This document shows, in pieces, positions 12,847-24,894 of a stretch of DNA of 64,000 nt. Position numbers and translations under genes: made by a program. A model generated the notes under the pieces. The model searched no databases, was not told the DNA's origin, and worked only from the letters and a program-made list of their open reading frames with translations. Source of the stretch: Xestospongia bergquistia (Eukaryota > Porifera > Demospongiae > Haplosclerida > Petrosiidae); NCBI GenBank assembly GCA_963965975.1, contig OZ014416.1, positions 4,588,001 to 4,652,000 on the forward strand, written 5' to 3'. Position 1 is the first letter of the stretch; each line of letters begins with the position of its first letter.

Positions 12847-14136
12847 ACACAAACACTAACAAATAATGTTCAAGGTTTCTGTCTGTTAGTCAATATACTG
12901 TTAATCATAGCCATTTGTCTAATCAATAGTGTAATACAATCATGCTTGAGATCCTTACTTTCTCAGGAACAATACAAATGTTTATAGATGTATAATTTAT
13001 ATGTGTTCATTAATAACTATGAAAATTTTGTAAACATTTCTTAAACCAAATGTTCTTATGAAATCATAAAATGCAAGGAATCATGTTATCATAGAATAAA
13101 GCAACAGCACATAATTTACTATAGCAATAGCACATATGTCATCATAGCAACAGTTACTAAGCAAAAGAAAGTACATCACAATAGCATGAACAACTATAGC
13201 AACAGGATATATGTCACCATAACAACTGTTGCTATAGCAAGAACATGTAAATGTAGAAAATGTAGTCACTGTGGCCATTTTATACATATTTTGGCACAAA
13301 TTATTTATTGCCATAGCTATTCCAAATTTGTTTATAACAATGTCAAAAAATACTATATCTTCAATTCATATGTATTCATCAATCTCTATGAAATATTTAT
13401 AAATTTCAAAAGCAATCATACCAATGGAATCACCAAATACAACTTTTTGTTATTTATAGTGAATACAAAACCACCATTGAAATAGATATGTACTGTTGGT
13501 ACAAACAAGTAACATATTAAAGTCATAGTTTACTTGCAATTTACTTGCAATAAAAATTCTCAGTACTATGTTCTTATTTTTTAGCAATGAAATGTACATA
13601 CTACAATATTCATTATTCACATTAGTATATGTGGTAATATAAATAAGACATATAATTATTGTAGTACACACAGTTGACTGTGAACCCACAAGTATTGTGA
13701 GCTGTTGTATGATATAAACATATCATTATTGATTGAGAGTATAGTCATATAACAAAGTACATATACATGTGATGTTTCTTAGATAGTCTTTTACTATCTG
13801 TAACTTGTAAAGTTGTCATTATTGTGTACAGCCTGTTTGATTGGAAAATCAGGATTAGTTTCTTTAAAACTACAGAACAGTGACTTCATTTAAATATATT
13901 ATGATTGATGATTTGAACCATTTGTTGACATAATAATTATGTAATGATGCTCTAATAGTACACTGGTCATACATTTAACTTCTATCTAGTGTCTGTGATA
14001 TAAAAGAGCATAAATTATCTTTTATTTTATTGGATCCTTATATTTATTTATTTATTTATTAATAACTGGTACATAGATTTGTCTTGTTTATTGTCTAATA
14101 ATTGTTCTGTTGTAACTTTGTCTATTATGTTCCTAG

Positions 14137-14238
14137 AGAGGACGTACACTTGCACATCTTGCAGCAAAGGGTGGATGTATTGACACAGTAAAACTGTTAA
14201 TTGAAACTGGACAAGTTGATATAAACACTAAGGATAGA
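14137..14238 (+). CDS. ankyrin-repeat exon 11
   Basis: 102 nt, phase 0, acceptor TTCCTAG, donor GTAAGT. It encodes RGRTLAHLAAKGGCIDTVKL and ends VDINTKDR. The usual Pro of TPxH is Leu, and Gly-His is Gly-Cys, so this repeat may pack less tightly than its neighbours. Confidence 0.83.
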
Positions 14239-14499
14239 GTAAGTCACAGTAATTGTACCAAATTATGATCAATGAAGTAATTCAGATGAATTCATTTGAG
14301 TGTAATAAATTGTTAAGACACATGTATATTACTGATTCAATAAGAAACCTGCAGTCTACAGCAAGTGTTTTTTTTTACCAGTTCATGATTATTTTAATAT
14401 GTTTTTACAAAGATTTCAATGATAGTACTATTATGTATTATTGACAAATTCAGTTAGCAAATATGCAAAAATAGTACACTCATATGACTTGTAACAAGG

Positions 14500-14500
<1 letters not shown>

Positions 14501-14561
<61 letters not shown>

Positions 14562-14629
14562 GTATGTAGGTATGTATGTATGTATGTATGTATGTAGGTA
14601 TGTATGTATGTATGTATGTATGTATGTAG
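14501..14629. repeat. (TA)n and (TATG)n microsatellite at the 3' end of the Penelope-like element
   Basis: About 24 TA units followed by TATG/TAGG tetranucleotides that run directly into the element's 3' end at about 14630. The proteins rich in Tyr-Ile-His-Thr predicted here are artefacts. Confidence 0.88.
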
Positions 14630-16970
14630 ACCAAGGTAGAAGAACATAAGAACATCGCTTTTTTGTTGTTACTCCAAGTTTCACGCATTATGTGATCATC
14701 AGTCAACTACTCTGTTTGCATGCTAATTATATAGCATGAAGGTGCTAATTATGTCTTGTCCTTTGAGAAGTGTACTAAATAGTACTTGTTGTCATGTACA
14801 TTGTTTTCATGTCGACATTTTGAGACAAGTTAGACCTTTTGTTTAAGATGTCGTTTTTGTTGGCATTGAGCTTTTCGGTTAGGCAAAGCTTGCACCATTT
14901 TGTTTTTTTGGAGTAGGCCTGTGCTTTGTGATTGATTGACCAGGTAAGTTTGAACTTCTCACCTTCTCCCTTCAATTGCCAAACATGCTTTGATGATTCC
15001 ATGCTGTTTCATATTTCTTGTGTTTGATTGATTGCATGTAGTTTGAATGTGTCTGCTTCAAGGGGTACTCTGTTAGGCCTCTGTACACCTTTGTTTCATT
15101 TCTGTTCATGCTTTCAACTTCTGCCTTGTAGATGATGTTGTTGGTCGGACATTCACTATGAAGGAGGCAGAGGTCTTTATTCCTCCAGTTGCAGAGTTTC
15201 TGTGTGTACTTGCTGATATCCTTTGAAACCTCATTATTGTGTCCCTTGATGATGCTGACTACATTGGCATGCAGCTGTAGCTAACCTTGACTGTGTTTTT
15301 GTTGAATGTTTTCTGTAGCCTTGAATTTTTCAGGGAATTCTTAATGACCAGATTTAGGAATCTTTGGCCTAGATTTGTTGATACATTTTTGCTTAATGGT
15401 GGGTTGAACCAAACGATGTTGTATTGCCAGGTTTTTTGGTTGCTCATCACTGTAATGTAGATTTTCTGAGTAGCTGCTGGATTTAAGCGCATCTTCATAA
15501 GGGGGCAGCTTGGTTGAAGATTTTGTCTGCTGATCGAAGCTGGTAGGTTTTTGATAATGTTAGGTGAGTGGTTTGACTGCTTGTAAATGTAAGCTGGTTT
15601 GTCGTTCGGCTTTCTATAAGGGTAGTACTTCCTGTTGTTCAAGTTTAGAGCGATGTCTAGGAAATTCACAACTTTTAGGTTGGTTTAGATGGTGATTCTA
15701 AGGCCTGTCTCTTTGAAGATCTTGGTTATATCCTTTTATTTTGTCTGCTTTGCTGCCTGAGGTGTTTTTGAAAACTGCCAGCCAATCATCTCTGTACTGG
15801 CTGATGTTGTTTTTATCATATTTGTTTGCAGGGATGTTGAGTACATAGATGCCAACCCGCTCACAAACTTCTGCTCGATAGTAACTTCTCATGATGACAT
15901 CATACAAACTGTTTTCCTCTCCTTTTATCAATGGTTTGCCTTTGTCATAGAGCAAGGATTTCCTGGAGTGGAAGATGACTTCAGTGTCTTGCTGTGAGAT
16001 TGTGGTATGCAGCTTTGGGAAGTTAAGGGCTGCTTTCAACAGGTCTTCTGAGATTCAGGGATAAAATTCGATGATATCGAAGCAGACGAAAGTGTGCTTA
16101 TTTTTCTGGTTGAGGCTTCTGAACTGCTCAGTTACAGAAACTGAGTTTTTCCACTGGTTGACAGCTGTTTCGACCTGACATTGTTGATGATGTTGTGATG
16201 TTGTCGAGGATTTTCTTGCTTATGATGCCCATTTCACTTTTTGCTGGGTTTATCAATCAGCATGGGAGGTTGCTTTCAAAATTTTCTTTGTGATCTTTAA
16301 CTGCTATAAAGGCTTCTTTTTTGGCCATCATCTCCATTCTGTCTTCAATGTCCAAATTTTCTGCAATGACCTTGGCTTCAGTATTGATATCTTAATACAA
16401 GTGTTCAATTGTGGATTTACAGTGCTTCGTGATGTTTTCTCTGAGCAGTTTATCATATTGATCCTTTTCCAGCAAGTAGAGATTCCTTGTTTTGTCAGCG
16501 GGGATGAGCATTTCCTTGGAGTTCCTTATCTTTTATATGTCATTTTTAAGGGTGGCTTGGAACTGGTCGGAAGCTTTTTTGAACTTGATATTTTCGATCA
16601 TCTTGAGCAGATCTTCCTTGAATGGTTTTAGCTCGTCAATTTGCAGTGGATATTTCCTACTTTTGAACCCAAATATTTCTTCCTTTGGTTGCTTTTCTTC
16701 TAAGTCACCACTATTTTTGAGAAAGAAGAATGCCTTTCATCTCATCCTCTTAGCAACGCTCTCAACTTTTTTGATCACTCTTTTCTTGTACATATTAGCA
16801 GATAGTATAGGGTATAGGGATGTTCTTCAAAGAATAGTTGAAATTAACACATTTTGGATGTTCCATTCTTTGTCTTCTAAGCAGATAGAAGAGAACACTT
16901 AACTGGTTACAGGAGTGTTGTATACCTGGAATATCTGGGTCTGTTGAAGAGCCTTCAATGTTGTTTGTTG
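14630..16970 (-). mobile_element. degenerate Penelope-like retroelement (RT plus GIY-YIG)
   Basis: On the minus strand, from 16330 down, are KKEAFIAVKDHKENFESNLP and LINPAKSEMGIISKKILDN, an N-terminal RT part (FDIIEFYP near 16070). Next comes 15698-16039 with TEVIFHSRKSLLYDKG and the catalytic YRDD followed by WLAVFKNTSGSKADKI, then 15259-15669 with VNFLDIALNLNN-type and IVWFNPPLSKNVSTNLG motifs. After that are a GIY-YIG-like stretch (NIIYKAEV...VYRGLTE, about 15080-15160) and the end of that domain (14775-15002, KLTWSINHKAQAY, CKLCLTEK). Several frameshifts and stops make it dead. The left junction abuts a TATG microsatellite; host intron resumes at about 16970 with TAACACATGACAATTGAG. Confidence 0.85.
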
Positions 16971-17970
16971 TAACACATGACAATTGAGCAAATTTTTGTT
17001 TTAAGATGAAAATTATAGCATTATGTTTTAATATGTTTACAAGCCTTGTTATAATCTATAAAATATTTACTTATTGACCATTATTTAATTTCTATGCATA
17101 ATTGGCAAGTTTTGCTAAAAATGATTTTCTAACAAAAGTATAAAATGTAGTCACTGTGACCATTCTATATATATTCTGGCACAAAACTATTTATTGCCAT
17201 AGCTATTCCAAATTTGTTAAAAATGATGCCAGAATATACTATATCTTTAATTCAACTGTATTCATTAATCTCAATGAAAGATTTATAAATTTCAAAGCAA
17301 TCATACCAATGAAATCACAAAATGCAAGGAGTTGAATAATAAGTAACATCATTTAATTCACCATAGCAACTGTGCTATAGCAAATAATATTTCACAAAGT
17401 TTGTTATTAATGTTCATAAAATCCCACATCCTACTTAAAAATAGTAATATGGTGACAAGCTCATTCTTGTTATAGAATGTACATAAAGAACAATAGAAAT
17501 AGACATGCATTGTTGGTACAGCAAGTAACATAGTAAAGTCATACATTACTTTCAGTAAGAATTCACAGCACTATGTTCTCATTGTTGTTTTTAGCAGTGA
17601 AATGTATATAGTACAATATTTATTTTTCACATTACTATAATTATATAGTAATATAAATGAAATATATTGTAGTATATACAGTTGACTGTGAACCCACAAG
17701 CATTGTGAGGTGTTGTATGATATAAATATATCATTGTTGACTATTCATGATGTGAACCATTTGCTGACATAATAGTCATGCAATGATGCTCCAATAGTAC
17801 ACTGGTCATACATTTCACTTCTTTCTACTGTCTGTGATAAATAAGAGCATAAATTATCTTTTATTTTATTGTATCCTCATATTTACTTATTTATTGATTA
17901 CTGACTATATAGTTTATTGTCTAATAGTTGTTCTTTTGTAATTAAATAACATTGTCTATTATGTTCCTAG
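16971..17970 (+). other. host intron between the Penelope-like element and ankyrin exon 12
   Basis: This is ordinary duplicated intron tail. It contains the shared blocks GACAATTGAGCAAATT, CACCATAGCAACTGTGCTAT and the upstream flank of the ankyrin exon. No gene. Confidence 0.7.
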
Positions 17971-18072
17971 AGAGGACGTACACCTGCACACTATGCAGCA
18001 ATGATGGGTAATGCTGACACAGTAAAAAAGTTAATTAAAGCTGGACAAGCTGATATAAACACTAAGGATAGA
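17971..18072 (+). CDS. ankyrin-repeat exon 12
   Basis: 102 nt, phase 0, acceptor TTCCTAG, donor GTAAGT. It encodes RGRTPAHYAAMMGNADTVKK and ends ADINTKDR. It shares its first three residues and its tail with exon 11 but its HYAAMMG core with exons 8 and 15, which suggests exchange between units. Confidence 0.85.
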
Positions 18073-18993
18073 GTAAGTCACAGTAATTGTATTACAAGAC
18101 ATGTCATTGTACCATATTGTGATATATGAAGAAATTCAAGTGACTTCATTTGAGTGTAATAAATCAATAAGACACATGATTGAGGTGTATTACTGATTCA
18201 ATAAGAAACTTGCGCTCGACAGCAAGTGTTTTTTACCAGTTCATGATTATTTTAATATTTTTTTACAAAACATTTCAGTGATATTACTATTATGTATTAT
18301 TGATGAATTTGATTACAAAATGAGCAAAAATAAGAACTCTCATTATATGACTTGTAACAAGGCTATTCTATATATATATATATATATAACCCAAAGATTA
18401 ACAAATGATGTTCAAGAATTCTCTCTGTTGTCATTATACCATTAGTTATAGCCATTTGTCTAATCAATAGTATAACACAATCATGCCTGAGTTCCCTACT
18501 TCCCTTGACCATTATTCCTTGACTTAGCCACAAAAAAATTTTGTAAACATTTCTTCAGAATCTGTTTATTGCAGTAACTATATTAAAATTTCTCAAAAAC
18601 AATGTAAATGTTTCTAGATGTTTAATTCATATGAATTCATTAATCACTACGAAAATTTTGCAAAAATTTCTTAAACCAAATGTACTTATGAAATCATAGG
18701 AATTATGTCATAGTATAAGAAAACAACACATAATTTATTATAGCAATTCCACATATGTCATCATAGCAACAGTTACAAATGCAAAAGCAAGTACATCACC
18801 AAAACGTGAAGTACTCTAGCAACAGCATATAAAGCAAGAACATGTACATAACAATGGAAAATATTACCTTGGTTACTATTCCCATTAAACGTTTATACTA
18901 TAGCAACAATTAGCAAGGTCACAGTTACCATAGCAACATTGCTATAGCAATTAGGTATGTATCAATCATGATAGCAATGATTTCCATGGTAAC

Positions 18994-19492
18994 CAGGGTT
19001 TCATTTAGAAAAATGGACAAGGGAGGCAAAGTAATACTTAGAGAAATTTTAGGGGAGTGAAGGGACTGTGCATGACAGCATGCCCTCTATGGGTGTCTGG
19101 AAGCATGCTCACAGAAAATTTTTGAAATTTAGACACTCTGAGATCGCTTGTGGCACATTTTCAAATCATTTGTTGTTGTCAAATGACATAATGAGATGAC
19201 CATATTTCTCAGTCTGGTGCTGATAAGTCACTTAACACCTATAGACCCTGGTGCTGATAAGGCACTTAGGAGTAATTTAATACACAAAGACTATTGGTTA
19301 AAACTGTACATTCTCTTTGTGTTTAGCCTAAGGTTATCTTATGCTGTATATTCCTTGTGTTGAGTTTCAGTTCTACATTCATTACATCCAATTACCCTTT
19401 GAAAAAAATGGCTAAGCTTATTTCCAAGGGGAGGGCATAAAACTTTTGCAAGGGGGGGGGGGCAAATCTTCCTCCCCTAAATGAAACCCTAG
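18994..19492. mobile_element. 499-bp MITE with inverted termini and TAAC target duplication
   Basis: The left end CAGGGTTTCATTTAG is mirrored by the right end CTAAATGAAACCCTAG. TAAC occurs on both sides (18990-18993 and 19493-19496). Sister introns at about 11045 and 23316 carry the uninterrupted target (CCATGGTAACAGTTGTC-like), giving empty sites. There is no coding capacity, and a G11-12 run near the right end. Confidence 0.85.
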
Positions 19493-20875
19493 TAACAGTT
19501 GTCATAAAATCATTAACATAGCAACAAACATACATCATATAGTAATTACTATATCAATGTTAGTTATAACATATGACAATTGAGAGAATTGTTGTTTTAA
19601 GATGAAAATTATAGCATTATGTTTTAATATGTTTAAAACCTTAATATGTTAAAATATATAACCTTAATATGTTAAAAACTCTATACAATATTTATTTAAT
19701 GACGATTATTTAATTTCTATCCATAATTGGCAAGTTTTGCTAATAAATGATTTTCTAACAAAAGGTAATAAAATGTAGTTACTGTGATCATTCTATACAT
19801 ATTTTTGCACAAAACTATTTATTGCCCTAGCTATTTCAAATTTGTTGAAAACAATGCCAGAATATACTATTTTTTCAGCTCATATGTATTCATCAATCTC
19901 CTTGAAAGGTTTATAAATTTCAAAAACAATTGTACCAATGAAATCACAAAATACATGGAGTCATATAGTAAGCAAAAGCATATAATTCACTATAGCAACA
20001 GTATGTAATGTCACCATAGTGACAATCACTGTAGCAACAGCATTTTATTTCACCATAGCACCTGTACTATTGCAAATAATATGTCATCAAATTTGTTACT
20101 AGTGTTCATCAAATTCCACATCCTACTTTAAAAGTAACTCGGTGACAAGCTCATTCTCATTATAGAGTATAAATAAAGACTTTTTTGTCAATAATTATAG
20201 TGAATACAAGAAACAATAGAAATAGACATACACTGTTGTTACAGCAAGTAACATATTAAAGTCACATTTTACTTGCAATAGGATTTCTCAGCACTAGGTT
20301 CTCATTGTTGTTTTAAGCAACGAAATGTATATACTACAATATTTATTTTTTACATTACTATAATTAGATGATAATATAAGATATATTGTAGTACATATAG
20401 TTCACTGTGAGCCCCAAACATTATGAGCTGTGGTATGATATAAATATATCATTTTTGATTGAGAGTATACTCATACAACAAAGTACACGTACATTTAATG
20501 TTCCTTTGATATTCTTTCACTATCTGTAACTTGTAATGTTGTCATTATTGTGTACAGCTTGTTTGATTGGAAAATCAGGATTAGTTTCTTTAACAGTGAC
20601 TTCATTAAGTAGTATACATTTGTATAATATTATGATTGATGATACGAACCATTTGCTGACATAATAATGATGTAATGATGCTCCAATAGTACACTGGTCA
20701 TACATTTCACTTGTTTCTAGTGTCTGTGATATAAAAGAGCATAAATTATCTTTTATTTTATTGGATTCTTATATTTACTTATTTATTTATTGATAACTGG
20801 TTACATTGACTGTGTAGTTCATTGTCTAATAGTTGTTCTTTTGTAATTAAATAACCTTATATGTTACATTTCTAG

Positions 20876-20977
20876 CTTGGATGTACACCTGCACATCTTG
20901 CAGCAGAACGGGGATATACTGAGACAATAAAACTGTTAATTGAAACTAGGCAAGCTGATATAAACACTAAGGATATA
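20876..20977 (+). CDS. ankyrin-repeat exon 13
   Basis: 102 nt, phase 0, acceptor TTTCTAG, donor GTAAGT. It encodes LGCTPAHLAAERGYTETIKL and ends ADINTKDI, with canonical TPAHLAA spacing. Confidence 0.85.
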
Positions 20978-21269
20978 GTAAGTCACAGTAATTGTATTAC
21001 AAGACATATCATTGTACCAAATTATGATCAATGAAGTAATTCAAATTAATTCATTTGAGTGTAAAAAATCATTAGGGCACATGATTTGGAGTGTATTATT
21101 GATTCAATTTGAAAGCTATACTCTATAACAACTGTTCTTTACCAGTTCATGTTTATTTAGTATGTTTTTACAAAACCTTTCAATGATTATACTATTGTGT
21201 ATTATTGATGAATTCAATTAGCAATTGTGTAAAATAGTACTCTTATTATATGACTTGCAACAAGGCTAT

Positions 21270-21270
<1 letters not shown>

Positions 21271-21332
<62 letters not shown>
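21271..21332. repeat. (CT)n(TA)n microsatellite
   Basis: A CT run then a TA run after the conserved TGACTTGCAACAAGGCTATT anchor of the duplicated intron. Confidence 0.88.
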
Positions 21333-21336
<4 letters not shown>

Positions 21337-21368
21337 TTAGTGATTATACTATTTTATTACCATTTGCA

Positions 21369-21470
21369 TCAGGCACGATTGTAATACACTATTGATTAGA
21401 CAAATGACTATGATTTATGGTATAATGACTAACAGAGAATTCTTAAACATTACTTGTTAGTCTGTGTTAT
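21369..21470 (-). repeat. inverted segment of the duplicated intron
   Basis: The reverse complement of this stretch matches the intron block normally found after the microsatellite in sister units, for example 18381-18490 (TCTGTTAGTCATTAT..., CATTTGTCTAATCAATAG, CAATCATGCCTGA). A forward-oriented piece of the same block starts again at about 21778. It is therefore a local inverted duplication beside microsatellites. Confidence 0.75.
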
Positions 21471-21510
21471 ACATACATACATACATATATATATATATAT
21501 TATGTATGTT

Positions 21511-21645
21511 GTCTAATGATCACATAACTTGTGAAACTCAGAGTAACTGCAACATAGAGAGAGCTCTGTTCTTTTATCCTTCAATTCTAGTCTAACCTGC
21601 CTCTGTCTAAATGATATTGAGCACTCTTCAAGAGACCTAGATACT
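21511..21645 (+). mobile_element. 3' fragment of a second Penelope-like element
   Basis: Blocks such as AATGATCACATAACTTGTGA and CTCAGAGTAACTGCAAC match the reverse complement of 14635-14705, the 3' end of the minus-strand Penelope-like element. Here the fragment is in the opposite orientation. It lies between microsatellites, as the larger copy does. Confidence 0.65.
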
Positions 21646-21649
21646 TTAG

Positions 21650-21665
21650 TATGTATGTATGTATA

Positions 21666-21752
<87 letters not shown>

Positions 21753-21779
21753 GTATATATATGTATGTATGTATATATA
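21650..21779. repeat. (TATG)n/(TA)n microsatellite
   Basis: Interrupted TA array with ATGTATGT blocks at both ends, following the Penelope-like 3' fragment. Confidence 0.88.
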
Positions 21780-22663
21780 ACACAAAGATAGTGTTGAAGA
21801 ATTCTCTCTGTTAGTCATTATACTATTAATCATAGCTATTTTGACAAAAAGTTATTTCCTAATTTGTTGAAAACAATGCCAGAATATACTATATCTTCAA
21901 TTCAAATGTATTCATCAATCTCTATGAAAGGTTTATAAATTTCAAAGGCAATTAATTATACCAATGACATCACAAAATACAAGTAGTCATATAATAAGCA
22001 ACAGCATATAATTCACTATAGCAACAGTATGTAATGTCACCATAGCAAATGTACTATAGCAAATAATATGTCACAAAGTTTGTTGTTAACGTTCACGAAA
22101 TCCTACATCCTACTTTAAAAATAACACAGTAACAAGCTCATTCTCATTATTGAGTGTAAACAAAGACTTTTTTGTCAATTATAGTGAATACAAAAAACAA
22201 TAGAAATAGAAATGCATTGTTGGTACAAGCAAGTAAAATATTATGTTAACATAACATGCTCTCATTGTTTTTGTTTTAGCAATGAAATTTATATAGTACA
22301 ATATTTATTTTTCACATTATTATAGTATATGGTAATATAAATAAGACATGTTGTAATACATACAGTTGACTTTGAACCCACAAGTATTGTGAGCTGTTGT
22401 ATGATATAAATATATCATGAACTATTGGTGATGTGGACATTTGCTAACATAATAATGATGTAATGATGCTCCAATAGTACACTGGTCGTACATTTCACTT
22501 GTTTCTAGTGTCTATGATATAAAAGAGCATAAATTATCCTTTATTTTATTGGATTCTTATATTTACTTATTTATTTATTGATAACTGGTTACATTGACTG
22601 TATAGTTCATTGTCTTATAGTTGTTCTTTTGTAATTATATAACCTTGTCTATTATGTTCCTAG

Positions 22664-22765
22664 CTTGGATATACACCTGCACATTTCGCAGCAGAGAATG
22701 AACATACTGACACAGTAAAAGTGTTAATTGAAATCGGACAAGCTGATATCAACATTAAGGATAAT
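22664..22765 (+). CDS. ankyrin-repeat exon 14
   Basis: 102 nt, phase 0, acceptor TTCCTAG, donor GTAAGT. It encodes LGYTPAHFAAENEHTDTVKV and ends ADINIKDN. The Gly of the NGH turn is Glu here. The KVLIEIGQADINIKDN half is the same as in the exon at 9885. A 12-kb transposon-filled intron follows. Confidence 0.85.
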
Positions 22766-23432
22766 GTAAGTCACAGTAATTGTATTACAAGGTATATTAT
22801 TGTACCAAATTATGATCAATGAAGTAATTCAAATTACTTCTTTTGAGTGTAATAAATCAATTAGACACACAATTTGAGGTGTATTACTGATTCAATAAGA
22901 AATTGACAGCAAGTGTTTTTTACCAGTTCAGGATTATTTTAATATTTTTTTACAAAACATTTCAATGATATTACTATTGGGTATTATTGATAAATTCAAT
23001 TAGCAAATGTGCAAAAGTAGTACTATCATTATATGACTTGTAACAAGGCTATGCTATATATATATATCAATAATGTATTACAATCATGCCTGAATTCTTT
23101 ACTTTCCATGACCATTATTCCTTGAGTTAGCCACTAAAACATTTTATAAACATTTCATCAGAATCTGTTTATTGCAATAACTATATCAAAATTTCTCAGA
23201 AACAATGTATATGTTTCTAGATATTCAATTTATATGTATTCCTCAATCACTACGAATATTTGGTAAAGATTTCTTAAACCAAATTATGAAATCATAGAAA
23301 TTATGTCAATGATCTCCATGGTAACAGTTGTCGTAACATCATTCCATAGCAGCAACATATAGATATATTAGTATATCAATTTTACTTATAACACATGACA
23401 ATTGAGCAAATTATTGTTTTAAGATGAAATTA

Positions 23433-23831
23433 CTGTATAGGTGGTATATTTTGCGGGGATTTAATTTCGTGATTTGAGCAAATTCGTGAGATTAAAAATC
23501 TCCGAAAATTTATATTCCTTATAAAAATGGGTGAGACACTTATGGGATGTGTCATGTAAAAGGCATGGTATAATTGGCTCATGTCACAATGGCTATTTTG
23601 TTCAATATATTTCAAGAAACAAGATGATTTGACAGATCCTGACGGCAAATAAAGATGTAAAGGTAATTGTTAATTATTAGACCATGCCCATTAATAATTG
23701 GTGGTATTAATAATTTGCTGCACATGCCTCACCACATAATAGTTCTTAATTCGTAAAAATGTTTTTCAGAAATATGAATTTTGGGTAAAATCGTAAAAAA
23801 TTTATACCTGTAAAATATGCCACCTATACAG
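23433..23831. mobile_element. 399-bp MITE with TA target duplication
   Basis: The left end CTGTATAGGTGGTATATTTT and the right end AAAATATGCCACCTATACAG are inverted repeats flanked by TA on both sides. The surrounding host sequence (AAGATGAAAATTATAGCATT in sister introns) is interrupted exactly here. The TA target and terminal sequence suggest a Tc1/mariner-class non-autonomous element (inference). The short minus-strand ORF inside is not supported. Confidence 0.82.
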
Positions 23832-24894
23832 TATAACATTTTGCTTTAATATGTTTATAAGCCTTGTCATAATCTATGAAATATTTAAGTAATGACCATT
23901 ATTTCATTTCTACACATAATTGGCAAGTTTTGCTAATAAATGAGTTTCTAACAAAAAGTATAAAATGTTGTCACTGTAACCTTTTTTTATATATTTCGGC
24001 ACCAAAAAAATTATTGCCATAGTTATTTCAAATTTGTTGAAAGCAATGTAACAACATACTATATCTTTAATTAATACGTATTCATCAATCTCTATGAAAG
24101 ATTTATAAATTTCAAAAGCAATTGTACCAATGAAATCACAAAATACAAGGAGTCATATATAAGCAATAGCATGTAATTCACTATGGGAACTGTACGTATG
24201 TCACCATAGTGACAAACACTATAGCAATAGCATTAATGTCACAATAGCAACTGTTATCATAGCAAATAATATGTCACTATGTTTGTTATTAATGCTTATC
24301 AAATTCCACAACCTACTTTAAAAATAGCAATGGCAAGCTTATTCTTACTATAGCGAGTAAAGAAAGACTTTGTCAAACATATTACTCTTTGATGCATGGG
24401 GCAAATTAAATTTAATCATCCCCATAGGTGGCTACTTTTGCAACAATGCTTTTCAACAATAACAATGCTTTAAAAACTTACTACTATAGCAACTAGGTGA
24501 CACTTACTGGTAAGTAATTAGTGTGCAGGGTAGGTAGGTTGTTGCTGTAGCTGTAACAACAAGAAAAGCCACAAAACACAATCTCAAGTATGTAGTATAC
24601 TATAACAAAGAACCACTTACACTTGTGAAGCCAGTCCCAAAGCAGTAGAACTCAACTGATCATATTTATGAACATTCAGTTGAGTTGTGGGTAGTATGTT
24701 GGTACTTTGTTTTAAGCCAAGGATGCAAAGTAAGTGCATGATGAAAGATCCTTGGACATACACAGTCAATTTATTTGGGTGGAGTTGCACTTTCAATTGG
24801 GAAAAAAGGCATCGACTGTGGTAAATTTTGGGTTTCTTGTAATAATATTGTCTTATAGTTGTTCTTTTGTAATGATATAACCTTGTATGTTTAG
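23832..24894 (+). other. intron tail and unassigned sequence
   Basis: Up to about 24370 this is the shared intron tail with ATAGCAAC motifs. From there to 24894 the sequence is not shared with sister introns. A 95-codon minus-strand frame at 24617-24904 has no recognisable domain and is probably transposon debris. Confidence 0.5.

Noticed and set aside
16290-16902. Two overlapping plus-strand ORFs over 110 codons
   Set aside because: They are antisense shadows of the Penelope-like element, which has recognisable RT motifs on the minus strand.
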